Positions 1 to 12,852 of a stretch of DNA of 64,000 nucleotides are shown in pieces. Below the pieces are notes generated by a model that worked only from the letters and a program-made list of their open reading frames with translations, ran no database searches and was not told the origin of the DNA. The position numbers and the translations under genes are program-made. Where the stretch lies: the NCBI GenBank assembly GCA_043228905.1, contig JBHGNT010000009.1:2976001-3040000 (forward strand). Direction: 5' to 3'. Position 1 is the first letter of the stretch. Each line of letters opens with the position of its first letter. Source of the stretch: Azolla caroliniana (Eukaryota; Polypodiophyta).

Positions 1-2457
1 TTTGGTTGCATGGTAAAATGTTGTGTTTCATAACATATTGATTATTGAAGTTTTGAGGACAAATGATTGGCTCTCATGATTGAGTTACAAAGAGTGCTGA
101 GGTGTCTTTCCAATGTAGTATCCATCATTGGCATTAATTGGACAAGAATTAAGGCAACCTATGTGCCTAATGAGCAAATGCCATGTCATAAACAATTTTA
201 GAAGCTCTTTAGGATGACCCAAACACTTTTTGAAGCAAATGTTGTGATGTGTATAGTAAAAAGGGACGGGAGAAGTTATAATGGTGAAGCAAGGTCCTAT
301 TAATCACTCCAACATAACTCTCAAGACGAAGTCACAGTTTACTGTCAATTCATATAGTTCTTTTGTCACCTTTGTTGTGACTCTAATTAGTCGAGACCAA
401 ATCTTTTTCCGTTCTTCGTTCTTTTATACTTTTGATTGCACAACTTTTTCCTCAATGCCTTGCATTCACAATTTACACTAACTCTTTCTTTTTGCCTTAC
501 CCTTTCTAAGTTTCTATGCATTAGCCATTCATGTCTAAGATGATTATCCAATGTGAGTTTCTTGAGTTGCATACTATTGATCATTGATCCTTGATCCTTG
601 TTTAGCACTCAGAATTGGGATTGCATACACTTACTCTTGCACATCATTCTTAGTTATGATCTCATGCTTTCACCCTTTGATTGCCCTCCCATGAGTGCCA
701 GGAGTTTATGATAGTTATAATAATGAGAGTAAAGATATATCGTGCATGTCCTAGGGTTGGTTTGGCATCACCACATTGCCACCCTTATCAAGTTAAAGTA
801 TGAAAATTAATAAGAGATTCCCTTATGATTTCTTGATGAGACAAGACATAAAGGCCTCCAAACCCAAACAAGTTTGTTAAGGAAGATGACAAGCGACTAG
901 AGAGAGAGAAAATACTTATCTAACTTATTTATGTAGTAATGGCCTAGTTGCATCATGCTCCAAGGGGGTTTTCTTTTGTAGCTTTATTGGACCAATTCCG
1001 ATCGATGTTTGATTACGTATATTTCATACAGAGACCTATCATAAACATTGGTATAATCTCCATCATTAAGTTGCTTACATTTCCTACGTACAAACCTAAG
1101 CCTACAACAATGACGGCTTTATAAAGTTAAATGAACTGTCTTTATAGTTATTATAATTAAACAATTTCCAATAACCGTTACAATAAACTCCACTCATTAA
1201 TAACATTTTCATGTGTTCCAAACCCATTTTGATTTGGATTTATTTGGGCCTTCTTCAAACATAAGGATAAATAATACGACCCTACTCTTTGTTCAAGTTG
1301 ATGCCTTACTTTGTAGGGCCCATTCATTCTAAATGTACACATGAAATGTTAGATGAATTTAAAGCGAACAACTAAAAAGTATTTTATTTGTATGACATGT
1401 AAAGCCTACATGTTCTGACGGGTTTCCTACATTTTACAACTTACCCTTTAATTTACCATATATCAATGTTAGCGGATCAAATATGGAAATGCTAACAAAT
1501 GAATCAACCTACTAATTACTAATTGCTTGCTCAATAACCTTATGAAATGGTCTCTAAATAGAACCAAATTAATCCTGCTCAATTTACTGATGATTCAAAA
1601 GGGTAATTGAATCCAAATGATGCTTTGGTAGATTCTAATAGCAATGTCATTTGTGGTTAATGTTGAAACTTGAGGGAAAACTTGGTACATTTGGAAAATC
1701 CAGGATCTTATTTGCAAAAGGTGTGTGCCAATTAAGAGTGTGGAAAAGAAAAGCTCGAACAATAGTCCAGATATTCTTGAACATGAATGAATGGCATCCG
1801 TAAAAAAATAAATTACATGCATTTAGTTCTGTCCACCCAAACATTTGTAAATGATTAACTAGGGAAGGCCGGTCGGAACATATTTGAGGAAGGTAGATAT
1901 AGTGCTACTACAGAGGTTCTTTTCCCTTTCAACTTACATGCATTGAGATTGGTGATGGCTCAAAAAACCAAGACAAGTTGGGGGAAGGAAGGAAAAAAAT
2001 TAAACCCAAGACAACCAACTACTATATTACATAAAGGTTCAAGAACTCGACTTTCCCCAAATTTGCCTCTCAAATGAGAGTGAAATAATAATGTCGAAAT
2101 ATGAGCGCAATTGTCTGGTAACAAACACACAAGTGAAAAAGTGTAACGAACTTCATGGTAAGACGAAATTCTATAGAGGGTAGAAGAATTAAGGTAGAGG
2201 AGTCGATGTGCATCTATTATCTATCTGTAAATCGTAGAAACGTTGAGGAGAGGGGATTAACTCTTTGAAATCATATACGATAATGGTTGGAGAGAACCGA
2301 CAAGCGAAAGCATTTAAGGCGAAGTCCTACTTCTATCATTTCTCTCATTATTGCTTGATCTAAATACTATCTTCCAACAACTCTTTACGTGCCATTTAAA
2401 TATCACGAGGCCTCACTGGGCACAACACTTTAGTTGGGGGTGGTGTGTGTGTGCAAA
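1..2457. other. intergenic, no gene recognised
   Basis: The stretch is AT-rich and contains only short chance open frames on both strands, none with a recognisable motif. The last part is presumably the promoter and 5' leader of the acyltransferase gene. An AT-rich TTTAAATA stretch lies about 60 bases before its ATG and could act as a TATA-like element, but no experimental or strong sequence support is available. Confidence 0.5.
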
Positions 2458-4151
2458 ATGGCTCAAGATAACCAAACAACGCTAGTGTGTCACTTGGAAG
2501 GGACACTATTGAAGTCCAAGAGCTTCTTTCCATACTACATGCTTGTGGCCTTAGAGGCGGGAGGACCTCTTAGGGCCCTCTTATTGTTGCTCCTCTATCC
2601 TCTCACATGGGCCTTGGAGAATTGGTTCCTTGCGGAGAGCGCAGCCATCCGAGTTCAGGTCTTTGTGGCCACTGCGGGGCTCAGGTTGTCCGAGGTCTCG
2701 GTCGTTGCGCGGGCCGTACTCCCCAAGTTCCTGCTCAACGATCTCAACCCTCACGCTTACCGAGCCCTCTTGAAAGACACATCTCGGGACACTCGCTCGG
2801 ATGCGAACATGGGCATGGGCACGGGCGCCACGCCCGCCCTAGTCATAACTTCGCACCCCAAGATATTCGTGGAGCACTTCTTATCGGTCCACCTCCGGGT
2901 CGACACCATAATCGGCACCGACCTTCTTGTCACCAAGACCGGCCGTTGCACCGGCCTCGTGTCCGGTGGAGTCCTCGATGAGCCTAAGAAGCTTCAAGCC
3001 GTGAAGCAACTATGCGTTGACATGTCTCGTCCCCTCGTTGGCCTATGCACAAACCCTAAACCTAAACCTAATTACCCCCTCAAACACCTCTTCCTCTCTA
3101 GGTGCAAGGTAAGTCTTAATCTCTTGTTTGGACTTGTAGGCCAGTTTGGCCTCTTAAAAGAAGTTAATATGTATATATGTATCTTTCTTTCTTTCTCAAC
3201 ATATTTGGTTTCTCTCTGTCTCTTCTGAATTGAGCTAAAAATTTTGTCTTGTTTTTTGTTGTTGTTGTTTGGTTGTTGATTCAGGACATAATTCTTCTGC
3301 CTGAAAGCAGGCCATGGGAAATTGTGCCATCTGACCAATACCTGACACCTCTGGTGTTCCATGATGGGAGACTGGTGGTTAGGCCAACCCCTCTCACATC
3401 CTTCCTCATCATGCTTTGGATGCCCATTGCCTTTGTCCTGGCGGTCGTCCGCCTGTCCATTGGCCTTTGCTTGCCGGCCGAACTCGCGTACCCGATAACC
3501 TCATTCCTCGGTGTCCGACTCCGCGTGAGAGGGGCCCCGCCCGTCCTCAGCTCCGAGGACGTCCATAACAACAAGGAAGGCGTCCTTTTCGTTTGTACAC
3601 ACCGTAGCCTCGCGGACGGGACATTCTTGACCATGGCCTTGAGACGGAAAGTCCGCGCTCTCACTTTTAGCCTTAGCAAATTGTCCGAACTCATCTCGCC
3701 CATCAAACTGACGCGACTCACGCGGAATCGCGAGGACGACGCGAGGATCATCGACAACCTTTTGATGAAAGAGGACATCTTTGTGTGTCCTGAGGGCACG
3801 ACTTGTCGCGAGCCGTTCCTGCTAAGGTTCAGCCCTTTGTTCGCCGAATTGGCCGATCGCATCGTTCCCGTGGCGCTCCGAGCAAACATGACCATGTTCC
3901 ATGGTACGACCGCGCGGGGCTATAAGTTCATGGATGCGTTCTTTTTCGTTATGAACCCGAGGCCCTTCTATGAGGTTGTGTTCCTAGAACCCATACCCGT
4001 GAAGGAGCTTCGGGAGAGCGGGAGAAGCACGATCGAGATTGCGAACCTTGTCCAAAAGCAGCTCGCGGCACATCTTGGCTACAAATGCACAAACTTCAAC
4101 AGAAGAGACAAATACAAATTCCTCGCGGGGCATGATGGCAATGTGCAATAA
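2458..4151 (+). CDS. GPAT: glycerol-3-phosphate acyltransferase, land-plant GPAT family
   Basis: The enzyme transfers an acyl group from acyl-CoA to glycerol-3-phosphate; land-plant members act at the ER or mitochondria and feed cutin, suberin or other lipids. Two exons, 2458-3108 and 3285-4151, are joined in phase 0 by a GTAAGT...CAG intron and give 505 residues, normal for the family (about 500-585). An upstream in-frame TTG is ignored; the first ATG begins MAQDN. Residues about 10-215 form the HAD-like N-terminal domain. Its motif I reads HLEGTLLK, so the nucleophilic Asp of DxDGT is His and phosphatase activity is probably lost. The acyltransferase half has the H-x4-D block as HRSLADG (about residue 322; usual form HRTLLDP) and the intact PEGTTCREPFLLRF block (about 386). 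The C-terminus (CTNFNRRDKYKFLAG) is typical. Hydrophobic segments lie near residues 25-52 and early in exon 2. Resemblance is spread over the GPAT1-3, GPAT5 and GPAT4/6/8 groups, so no subgroup is assigned. An AATAAA overlaps the stop codon. Confidence 0.93.
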
Positions 4152-6297
4152 AAGAAGTAGAGCATTAAAAGCATAATTGCATACACATGATGCTTTTGGC
4201 ATCAATCATACAATGAAGGTTGAAGTAAGAAGAAAACATTCCCAACTTACTAGACATTGGTTCAAGCATGTGGACATCCTCTTAAAAAACTGATATTATT
4301 ATTGTACTGTGCCAAGAAGACATTGGATGATGAAAACACCCACCACCCACCCACTCTAAAAGCTTTTGTTCCTAACTCAGGAAAAAGCAAAAGCTATTGA
4401 GTCATTCATCTTTTTATTAGTAAATATAAATTCCCACCAATCTCTCACCTTTAAAGCAATCAGCTACCCAATCCATGTGACAAGATCAATGGCAAACAAA
4501 ACATGATTAGTGTGCTGTGTTTGTATCTTTGAAATCACACTAACAATGACTCGTAAATGACGTAAATTCGAGGGGCATTAACTTTGCAAACCACCCTCAT
4601 TATCTTTCCAACCTTCCTAAAAGTAGGCGAGATATGAATCATTGTTGTCTTTGGTTTTGTCATTCAATTGAAAGTGTACACTGTAGATTGGTTGATAGGA
4701 CATCAATTTGGCCTTCAAATGACATCACCACCCTTAATGAGCAAACAAAATGTTCCACATAAGAGGTCTATTATCTTCTGTGTATGCTCTTTAGTATAAG
4801 TGATTTGTTCTAACAAATGAGAGAGGCAGTTCTATTTTCCCCTGCAATTACATGGGAACGGTAGGCTCAACACTACTTTAGGCATATGCTAATTATAGAT
4901 ATAGTTACTTATCAAAATGGGAAAAATGAAGAAGATTGTATAGCAAATGATGGCACGGTCAGCACTACTTTCAGAATATGCTGATAATAAAATTTCTTTC
5001 TGAAAATGGAAAAACGGAAGATGGTTGTATAGCAAATGATGGCATGGAAATGATCAAAAGAGCATTTGTAGTTATGTATGCTGATGGCATTGGTTGTTTG
5101 AGCACATCCCATATGGTTCAAAACATAAAAAACGATCCATCATCTTTCCTTCATCACCAAGATAGTCTACATGATATGAAAATAGAGATATATGGCATGC
5201 TACAGATGAAATGGAAACATACATACAAGACGTGAATGTAAGGATGGGACTACTACACAATATATTAGAGAGAATTTATTTACAAGATCCTTTACGTACC
5301 TATGCATTAACATGCGAAATTCAATCATGCTCAATTGCACATGAAGGGCTCCTAAAAGGACTAAATAAGTTCTTGTAATTGGAAAAACACATCTCCGAAA
5401 CATCCTTAATAGAATAAAATATTACAGATGTGATAACCACGTTCAGAACTTTGAGATTACGAACCACCTCAAAATTTGCATCACAACCCCATACACGTGG
5501 TTACAAATACTATTAATCATAAAAGAGTAGAGTACTGAACATAGATTTACCAGTCATACCATATGCAATCAAAGAAAAAGTAGAAAAAAACTCGACATCA
5601 GATCAGACATGAGAAAAGAGCCAACTCTTCCAAGAGGCATAAATTCACACAACATAAATCTCGCAAACACAATGAAACATCCCAATTTAAAGAAGAAACC
5701 TAATTAGAGGATACTGGTATCGCAAAAGCAACTGGCAAAAAAATCCAAAGTGCAGAGAGAAGATGCAACACTTGCATTCAAAACTTGTCACACGCATGGG
5801 AGAACAATACGTAATAGAGCAGCTAATATCCTTAAGAATAGTACTCTAGATATACATTGCACAGTAAAAATACATTTTGTTTGATATGCCAGTTCGAAAC
5901 ATTTCAATCTGATTTGCTCATCCGGCATATAACCCAAAAAATAGTATTGCATCACACTGTATTGCCTCCAACATTCTCAAGGCTAGGATCAACAACCTTA
6001 TTTACAATATTTTTGGACTGAAGTAACAGGTTTGAAACCATGCATTTTGTCATTATTGAGGAACTTCTAAAATTTGACCCATACTTTTTACACAATCTAC
6101 AATGTAGATGGCCAATGTACATATGTTTTTGAACCCACAATGCAGTGGCTTGCTAGCATCCTGAATTCCTTTCAGGCTGTTAAGAGAAGTTCTCATTGTT
6201 GTTACCGTCTAGATTCTGCCCCAAAAGTTCAGAAATACAAGAAGTCAAAACCTTGAAAGCTCATAGCACTGAATCTAAGGTTGTAAACCAAATGCCT
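4152..6297. other. intergenic, no gene recognised
   Basis: This lies between the 3' ends of two convergent genes, the acyltransferase (+) and the TPR gene (-). It holds only short chance open frames, with no motif and no convincing splice-linked exons. One 93-bp tandem duplication is listed separately. Confidence 0.5.
4864..5046. repeat. 93-bp direct tandem duplication, two copies
   Basis: Copy 1 starts near 4864 and copy 2 near 4957. Both run from a 'cactacttt' core to the shared end 'tagcaaatgatggca'. The copies have diverged by many substitutions, so the duplication is not recent. No coding potential is shared. Confidence 0.7.
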
Positions 6298-9200
6298 TTA
6301 TTTATTAAACATAATATGCAATGACAAAGAGAAAGTGAGTGATACTTGTTTCAGATTTTTGATAAGCTTGTCAATCTGCAAGCATAAAACAATGATTTGT
6401 TTCAGGGTTGACACAAATTTGTCATTTGCAAATGTAAAATAATCATAGAGCATGTTGATAAAAGAGATGGAACTCTAACATATACAAACTGAGCCTAAAC
6501 CTGACATAAACAAGACTACCCTAAACACTAACCTACACATGTTAACGGTAATCTGTGCAAGTCAACAATAAACCTTCAAGTTTATTTTAAACACTGATAG
6601 AGATTCTTTTTTTTAATTGGCCATTCACCTGTGCCAAACCTGGATGCATTGCATGGGCCTTTTGTAACCAGATTAATGCAGACTCTGAATCACCAAGTGC
6701 TGCAAAACAAAGTCCCATGCCTGCACATGAGAAGTAACATCACCAAACAATATCATGATCATATAATTCACTGTTATTTCATGTATATCATGCATACCGC
6801 TCATAGCTCCAAAATGATAAGCATTCAATTCCAATGTCTTTATGCAATCTGCAATGGCGGCTCGATATTCCTAGCAAAGTACAAAGATGCTTCATAACAA
6901 TCTGTATATAGAAGTCAAATCAAAACAGGAATGAAAACATAGACAATGTAATTAATAACCTTCAGAAGGTAGTTGACAGTCGCTCGTTTATTCCACCCCT
7001 CAGCAAAACAAGGTTCTAATTTAATGATCTGCAGTTGTAGCTCAATTTACTTATTTTATTATGATACCCTGAGGCTTTTCGATGAATTACATAATGCCCA
7101 TAAAGCTATGAGGTGTTGTCCCATGATGGCTTCTTTTCTTGCATTACTAAACCTACTAAACCTCATTGGCTTCTTTTGTATGGATAACATATCGCATAAT
7201 AAGGATTGTAGGGTCTCATAGATTACTTTGAGCTCTCCCAAGAGAAAGAAAGCATGATATATTAATGTCTTTTAAGAGGCCAACATGGCCTACAAGACCA
7301 AACAAGAGATTACATCTTATAATGTTTTTTTGTCTTTGAGAACAACAAAACGAAATCAATACAATATAATCTATATATTTATCTCCTGGTATGCAAAATA
7401 AATTTGTCAATTTCAAAATAGATTTTCCATACTTGTGAAAAAACATCTCTTGCTTTAGGTAAGTCATTTGAAATCATTAACGAGACTCCTTCCTGCAATC
7501 AGACCACAAGTTAAAAACAGTAGGACCCTAAGAAAAGACATGATTATGTACTTTGGCATGTCATCTTCTAAAACATAACTTTCATATAGAAACTTAAGTA
7601 TAATATTTTGAGCCAAGTGGAACCTAGGAATCAGCAACGGTTTGGTTTCAAACCCGTTAATGAAGCTCAAGGCTGAACCGAACTGACCTGCACCACCAAA
7701 CCATTTATAAATGGTCTAAACAGCTCGGTTTAGGCTTGAACCAAACTGAGACTTGCCGATTTCTAGTGGAACCTACGAAACTCTTATTTCTGAATTCAAC
7801 AAGCACATTATGTGTGCATATGTGCAGCTCTTCTTTGTAAAGGAAGAAGAATATGTCCCTGCCTGTAAATATTGCTCAACATCTTGTCTTCCAGAATGCA
7901 TAAATATTTTCCACATTGCCTAAGCCACCAGAACCAATGCTAATTGATCAATAATTGTTTCGTAGGATAAGAGAAGAACAACAAAACATAAAGGAAATCA
8001 GTACTACTAACCTTCTCTGTCTCTAATGCTATAAGAGGATTTTTATCAAGAAGCCCATTGGAAAGCATAGGAAGAACTTGATCATCACCAATGCTGCCGA
8101 ACTCCTGGCAGAATAAAAAAGTTTGTAATATGCAGCAAAACTAACTTTTACAATGGGAACATATGGAATCAACTATTTTTTTCATGATGAAAAATGTTAC
8201 GAATAAGCCAAAAGTTCAGGGACTTACAGATATTATTTGTATTTTTTCATTTGTACTCCCTTTTGCCAGGACACTGACCTTTTCAAGCATCAACTGTGCT
8301 ATAAATGCATGCAACAAACAAACCAGTGTTTAAACACGCAAAACTAGGGAAAATGCATTGAACATGAAGCAAGAAAGGTAGCAGTAATTACTTGCTCCTT
8401 TTCAGACAATTGTGCCTTTAAACGACTAAGTTGATCATTAATCCTGTTCACATAATTAATACAAATTTCTGGATAAAGACAAAAATGGTGCTAGCATGTA
8501 AAACATGCTGATTGCATATAAAGTATTAAAGTAAAGGATAAAGCTTGTACTCTTTTGCTTGCACATAGTTCTCATCCATAATTGACACGTCCAACAGCCT
8601 AAAAGAACAGGGAACTATATAAAATAATACAAACCATAAAGTAGTACAAGAACATATATACCTTTGTAGTAATTGTAGACGCTGCCATAAATTCTCCTTA
8701 TAAATATTATCTTGATAACTTCCCTGGACATTTGAAATAGCAGATTCCATAATGAAATTTCTGAGTGATTTATAGCATAAGCATGAGGAAGACTTATGAA
8801 TTTAAGAAAAGAGAATAATAAACCAAAAAATGCATTTATGCAACAACATCATGGTTGTTTATGTACCCGTATTTAACGTTTAAATATGTATAGTACCTCC
8901 TCATTTGTATAGTACGTACTATACCTCAATGTTGTTCAGTCAAATATCACGTACATTTGTCAAATACGGTATTTAATGTATTTATTAAAAAACAGGTATA
9001 ATACGTATTTATAAAGAGAATGTAAGTAAAACCCCAACAAAAAGCAAAAGAAAAAAAAGATTTTAGTGAAAAAGATGCCAAAGGAAGGAAGGAAGAAGAA
9101 TAGAAGAGACGATGATGAAGAATATGAAGAAAAAGAAGAAGAAGAGAGAAAAGAAGACATAAACCTGTCTTGACTCTGAGTGTGATAATCACAAAAGATA

Positions 9201-12200
9201 GAAGAAGAAGAAGAAGAAGAAGAAGAAGAAGAAAACGAAGAAAAGAGAAACCTATCATGAGTGTGATAATCGTAGAGGATTCCTCAATCTATGAAGGCAT
9301 AACTGTAAATAATTACAATTTGAAGTAGAACATCCTGATATACACTTACACTGATTTATAGAATAAGGGAATATCGACATCCATATTACTAAAAGTATTT
9401 TAGGATGTGAAATGTTCAAATGTCTTATATGCATTTTAGGATGTATAATTATACTACATCACAAAATTGTGTAAACATAGATGTTTTTTACAATATTATA
9501 GATATTTTTTAGAAAGGTAAATAATTTTCAAATTCTAGAAGTATTTAACGTACTATACGTAAAATACATATTTTATAAGTATTTAACATATTAAGAAAAC
9601 GTATTTTTAAATTGGGAGGTACTATACGCGTATTAATACGTTATATACGTATGGTATCCGTACCGTACCTAACAACCTTGAACAACATACACAAAGCAAT
9701 TCAAGAAGAACTTCAAATGTTTTACTAAGACCATGTGAGGCTGCCAATGGATAGTTTCTCAGATCTTCATAGGAAAGGTTCATATCCACAATTTCCCAAG
9801 CACATTAGGACATGCACCTAACTATATGGATAAAGTAGTGTCGCTTGCAAAATCATTACAAGACCAAGTCATTGTGCAGTAGAGGAGATTAGGGCTCACT
9901 TCATTACAACCCTCAACTGATCAACATATGATTTCTAAATTCCTCGGGTTTTTTTATCACAATTACACATTCTAAATTTTGCTAAAAACTATGCATTTAG
10001 TATTGGTTGCATTTTGACAGGAGATTTTTCATACAGTTATAACATGCTACGCATAGCGTTTATAAGTAAACTATTTGGCAGTTCAATCAGTTTATAATAA
10101 TAATGCTTGTGTTTTGGACTTTCTAAATCTTTAAGATATCAAGATAGGTTGCATATGAATCCTTGTAAGTGTCACATACTTTTCTGCAACAGCAACTAGC
10201 ACAATTTGTCGTTTCATTGTTCTAAGAGTCAATGTTCATAGGCACTCACTCATGGCTTTTATCCGACAATCACGGTTTCCCTTTTCTATTGAATCATGAG
10301 GGGGTACCTAAGACTCTCAAATATATAGTACATCAAAGATGATATAACCAAAATGAAGAAAAAGACAACAGGTACATATACTCATCACACTTACCACACC
10401 ATGTTAGAGATTTTGGAGTGCACAGATGAAAAGCCTTATGATATATAAGCCCATTAGCTAGCTATATATACCTCAGTCTCATACACCATCAAGATCAATG
10501 CACCGTATCTTAAGGTACAAATGTAATGGGCATGTGTAGGAAACTGTTTAGATATGGCCAGTCCATTATGCACCACACCTTAAAGGTACACATGTAATGG
10601 GCATGTGTAGAAAACTGTACATACATGGATAGTCCATTATGTACCACCATATCTTGGGGTATAAATGTAATGGGTACGTGCAGAAAGCAACACATACACA
10701 ACACTTTTCGATGTGTGTATGTGTGTGTTATTTATGATAGTCTGTTATTAGCATCATGGGAAATGACTGTTAGTGAACAATGATGGTTAATGCTTGGATA
10801 AAAAGCACCCCTAGAGTGGATGTGTTATTACTGTATAAAAAATTTCAACTGCCATTCTCTACATTTGCTCATTTTCATAAGGAATCACATCCATGGATCT
10901 TGCCCAACAATTAATAAGAGAAAATGCATCCATCAGAGCATATATGATCTGTTCATATGTTATAATTAGTGTTCAGCTCTTTCAATGATGCATATATTAT
11001 AATTATTGTAAATATGCATCCAAAGAGTACTGGTTGGATTCATATATCACATCCTTTGAATATCATATGCAGCAATATTCACATTTACCATAAACTTGAA
11101 AGGCCAGATTCATTAATAATCCAAATTGTGAGAAGGCCATGAAGATTTGGAGGTAATGGCGAAAAATTCATAGACAAGCACCATGTCTGATGATTACTCG
11201 ATCATTGGATTCATATATGATTATATTCTTATCCGTTGAGAAGTATGCATCACTATTCACACAAGACCAGTACCCTCCAAGTAATATAGGCATGGGGTCT
11301 ATGTACAACTCTTCTTATGCTTGCATATTCCCAAGGCTAGCCACTAGTTTTAAGGTTATTGCCTACACCTCCACAACCCAATACTCTACTCCAAAGGAAC
11401 TTAATGCAATCTTGGGGGACACGGTCTATAAAGTCTACCTTTTTATTAGATAGGGTTGTTGGTAGTTGTTAGAGTGATACTTGATATTTGCCAATGTAAA
11501 GTTATGAGGAAGAAAAATGTGTGATTAGAGGGAAGATAGAGCATGCATATTTCTTGTAATCTAAGGACTTTTTTATTGAATGAGGATTGGTGTTTTACCT
11601 TGTCTTATGTGCGACTGAGGGAGAATGTAAGCCTTTCTGGAGGCACACCTCTCTAAGGTCTTTCTGTAATCGGTCAGTTTTCTCAATAAACACAATCTTG
11701 ATAAGCATGAATATCATTATTCCAGAAAATGGTTCCCTCATTCATTAAATTACCAATCAAATCTTTGAGCTCACCTAATATATATAAAATTTCTACTAGA
11801 TTCCCATTAATTACCGGTATTTTCTCATTAATTCTTAATTTTTGATGCATGAAAAGGAAGCCGGATTGACTAGTACAGTTTCAAGCAGTCATATGATATA
11901 TCAATATTCATTGAAAGTTATGAAAAAACGAGCTCTATAACTGATGTCAATACAAAAATTTTATGTGTCGAGATCGCAGAGATGCAAAGCATGGAACTTA
12001 CTGAAATATAGTTTATCTGTGTGTGTGTGTGTGTGCGTGTGCGTGCATATATGTGTGCTAAAATAGGAGGAGAGCCACTGGAGAGAGAAGAGCATATTAA
12101 CATACCAGAGAGCACCGAGTTGTTAAGCTGGAATTTCGACAGACAGGAGAAGGGAGAAGGGGGGATTTAAGGCGAGAGATGTGGCGGCGGCGGCGGCGGC

Positions 12201-12291
12201 TGTGTGGTGACAGAAACAAAGAAGCCATAGCTGCAGAAGCCACTGATGAGGAGCAGGACAAAGAACCCATCATCATCATCATCATCACCAT
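6298..12291 (-). CDS. TPR-repeat protein, probably plastid-targeted, 11 exons
   Basis: Exons, in plus-strand coordinates: 6298-6375, 6629-6720, 6798-6870, 6960-7028, 7433-7492, 8012-8104, 8228-8293, 8392-8443, 8551-8598, 8662-8723, 12106-12291. All have GT-AG borders and the phases agree throughout, giving 292 residues. Residues 1-60 are rich in Ser and Arg and poor in acidic residues, like a chloroplast transit peptide. About residues 80-115 (LLDVSIMDENYVQAKEINDQ onward) look like a UVR-type helical hairpin. About 170-265 contain TPR helices (KLEPCFAEGWNKRATVNYLL, EYRAAIADCIKTLELN, GLCFAALGDSESALIWLQKA). TPRs are protein-docking modules; partner and function are unknown. The first exon and the 3.4-kb intron 1 are the weakest part. 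An alternative start is the ATG at 8750, reached with an acceptor at 8761 and giving 239 residues. Intron 1 carries a hAT-like insertion and a 71-bp tandem repeat. Confidence 0.75.
8850..9680. mobile_element. non-autonomous hAT-like DNA transposon
   Basis: The element has terminal inverted repeats: the left end begins catggttgtt and the right end finishes aacaaccttg, with imperfect inverted similarity over about 60 bp (the aggaggtactatac block occurs inverted at both ends). It is flanked by a perfect 8-bp duplication, AACAACAT, at 8842-8849 and 9681-9688. An 8-bp target duplication together with C-A-x-GGTTG-like ends is typical of the hAT superfamily. The 831-bp interior encodes no transposase; it is AT-rich with a (GAA)n tract near 9200. 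It sits in intron 1 of the TPR gene. An open frame of 103 residues on the minus strand is only the translation of the GAA tract. Confidence 0.85.
10500..10700. repeat. 71-bp tandem repeat, about 2.8 copies
   Basis: Units start near 10500, 10571 and 10642. Each contains the core 'atgtaatggg', followed by 'agaaa' and, in the first two, 'agtccattat'. It lies in intron 1 of the TPR gene. Open frames across it reflect the repeat and are not a gene. Confidence 0.8.
12018..12045. repeat. (TG)n microsatellite
   Basis: This is a TG run interrupted by two CG units, lying just inside the first intron of the TPR gene about 60 bases from the predicted donor site. Confidence 0.9.
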
Positions 12292-12340
12292 GTCTTCCGT
12301 TTCTTAACATGGGCATCATTACATACATACACACGTACAT

Positions 12341-12852
12341 AGTATGAACCATACGTTCATTCGCGTTCGCGAAAGAAAAACCCCCTCAAAGAATGATAAA
12401 TACCATACTTTTGGATTAACTATTTATTATGAGGTAGATAAGCCTAAAAATGAAAATAAAAACATAAGAATATTTGAATAACATTCTCATTCGTTTTTTA
12501 ACGTAGGAAAACGAATGTTATACTAGATGAACACAAATTTTACGTACTATGCACACGTACGTACGTACATACATACATACATACATACATACATACATGC
12601 ATCCATACGTCCATCCATAGTATGAACCATACGTGCCTTCGCATTCTCGAATGTTTCTCTCATGTGTAAGAAAAACACCCTCCAAGAATGATAAATACCA
12701 TACTTTTGGATTAACTATTTATTATGAGGTAAATAAACCTAAAAAAATATGAAAAAAAAACACAAGAATGTTTGAATAACATTTGCATTCGTTTTCCAAT
12801 GTAGTAAAACGAATGTTATGCTAGACGAACACGAATTTTAATTACTATGACG
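12341..12852. repeat. 278-bp tandem duplication containing a short hairpin and an ACGT/ACAT microsatellite
   Basis: Copy 1 runs from about 12341 and copy 2 from about 12619; both begin 'agtatgaaccatacgt' and share long near-identical blocks such as 'gataaataccatactttt'. Each copy holds an inverted repeat around the stem cattcgtttt / aaaacgaatg (12488-12497 with 12508-12517 in copy 1). The junction contains a (ACGT)/(ACAT) run at 12555-12598. It lies just upstream of the predicted start of the TPR gene, so it is part of that gene's promoter region. Confidence 0.8.

Noticed and set aside
2607-2981. 124-codon alternative plus-strand frame in GPAT exon 1
   Set aside because: It overlaps the GPAT coding frame, which has family motifs; the alternative has none.
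8947-9258. 103-codon minus-strand frame rich in Leu and Ser
   Set aside because: It translates the GAA/TTC tract inside the hAT-like element; no gene features.
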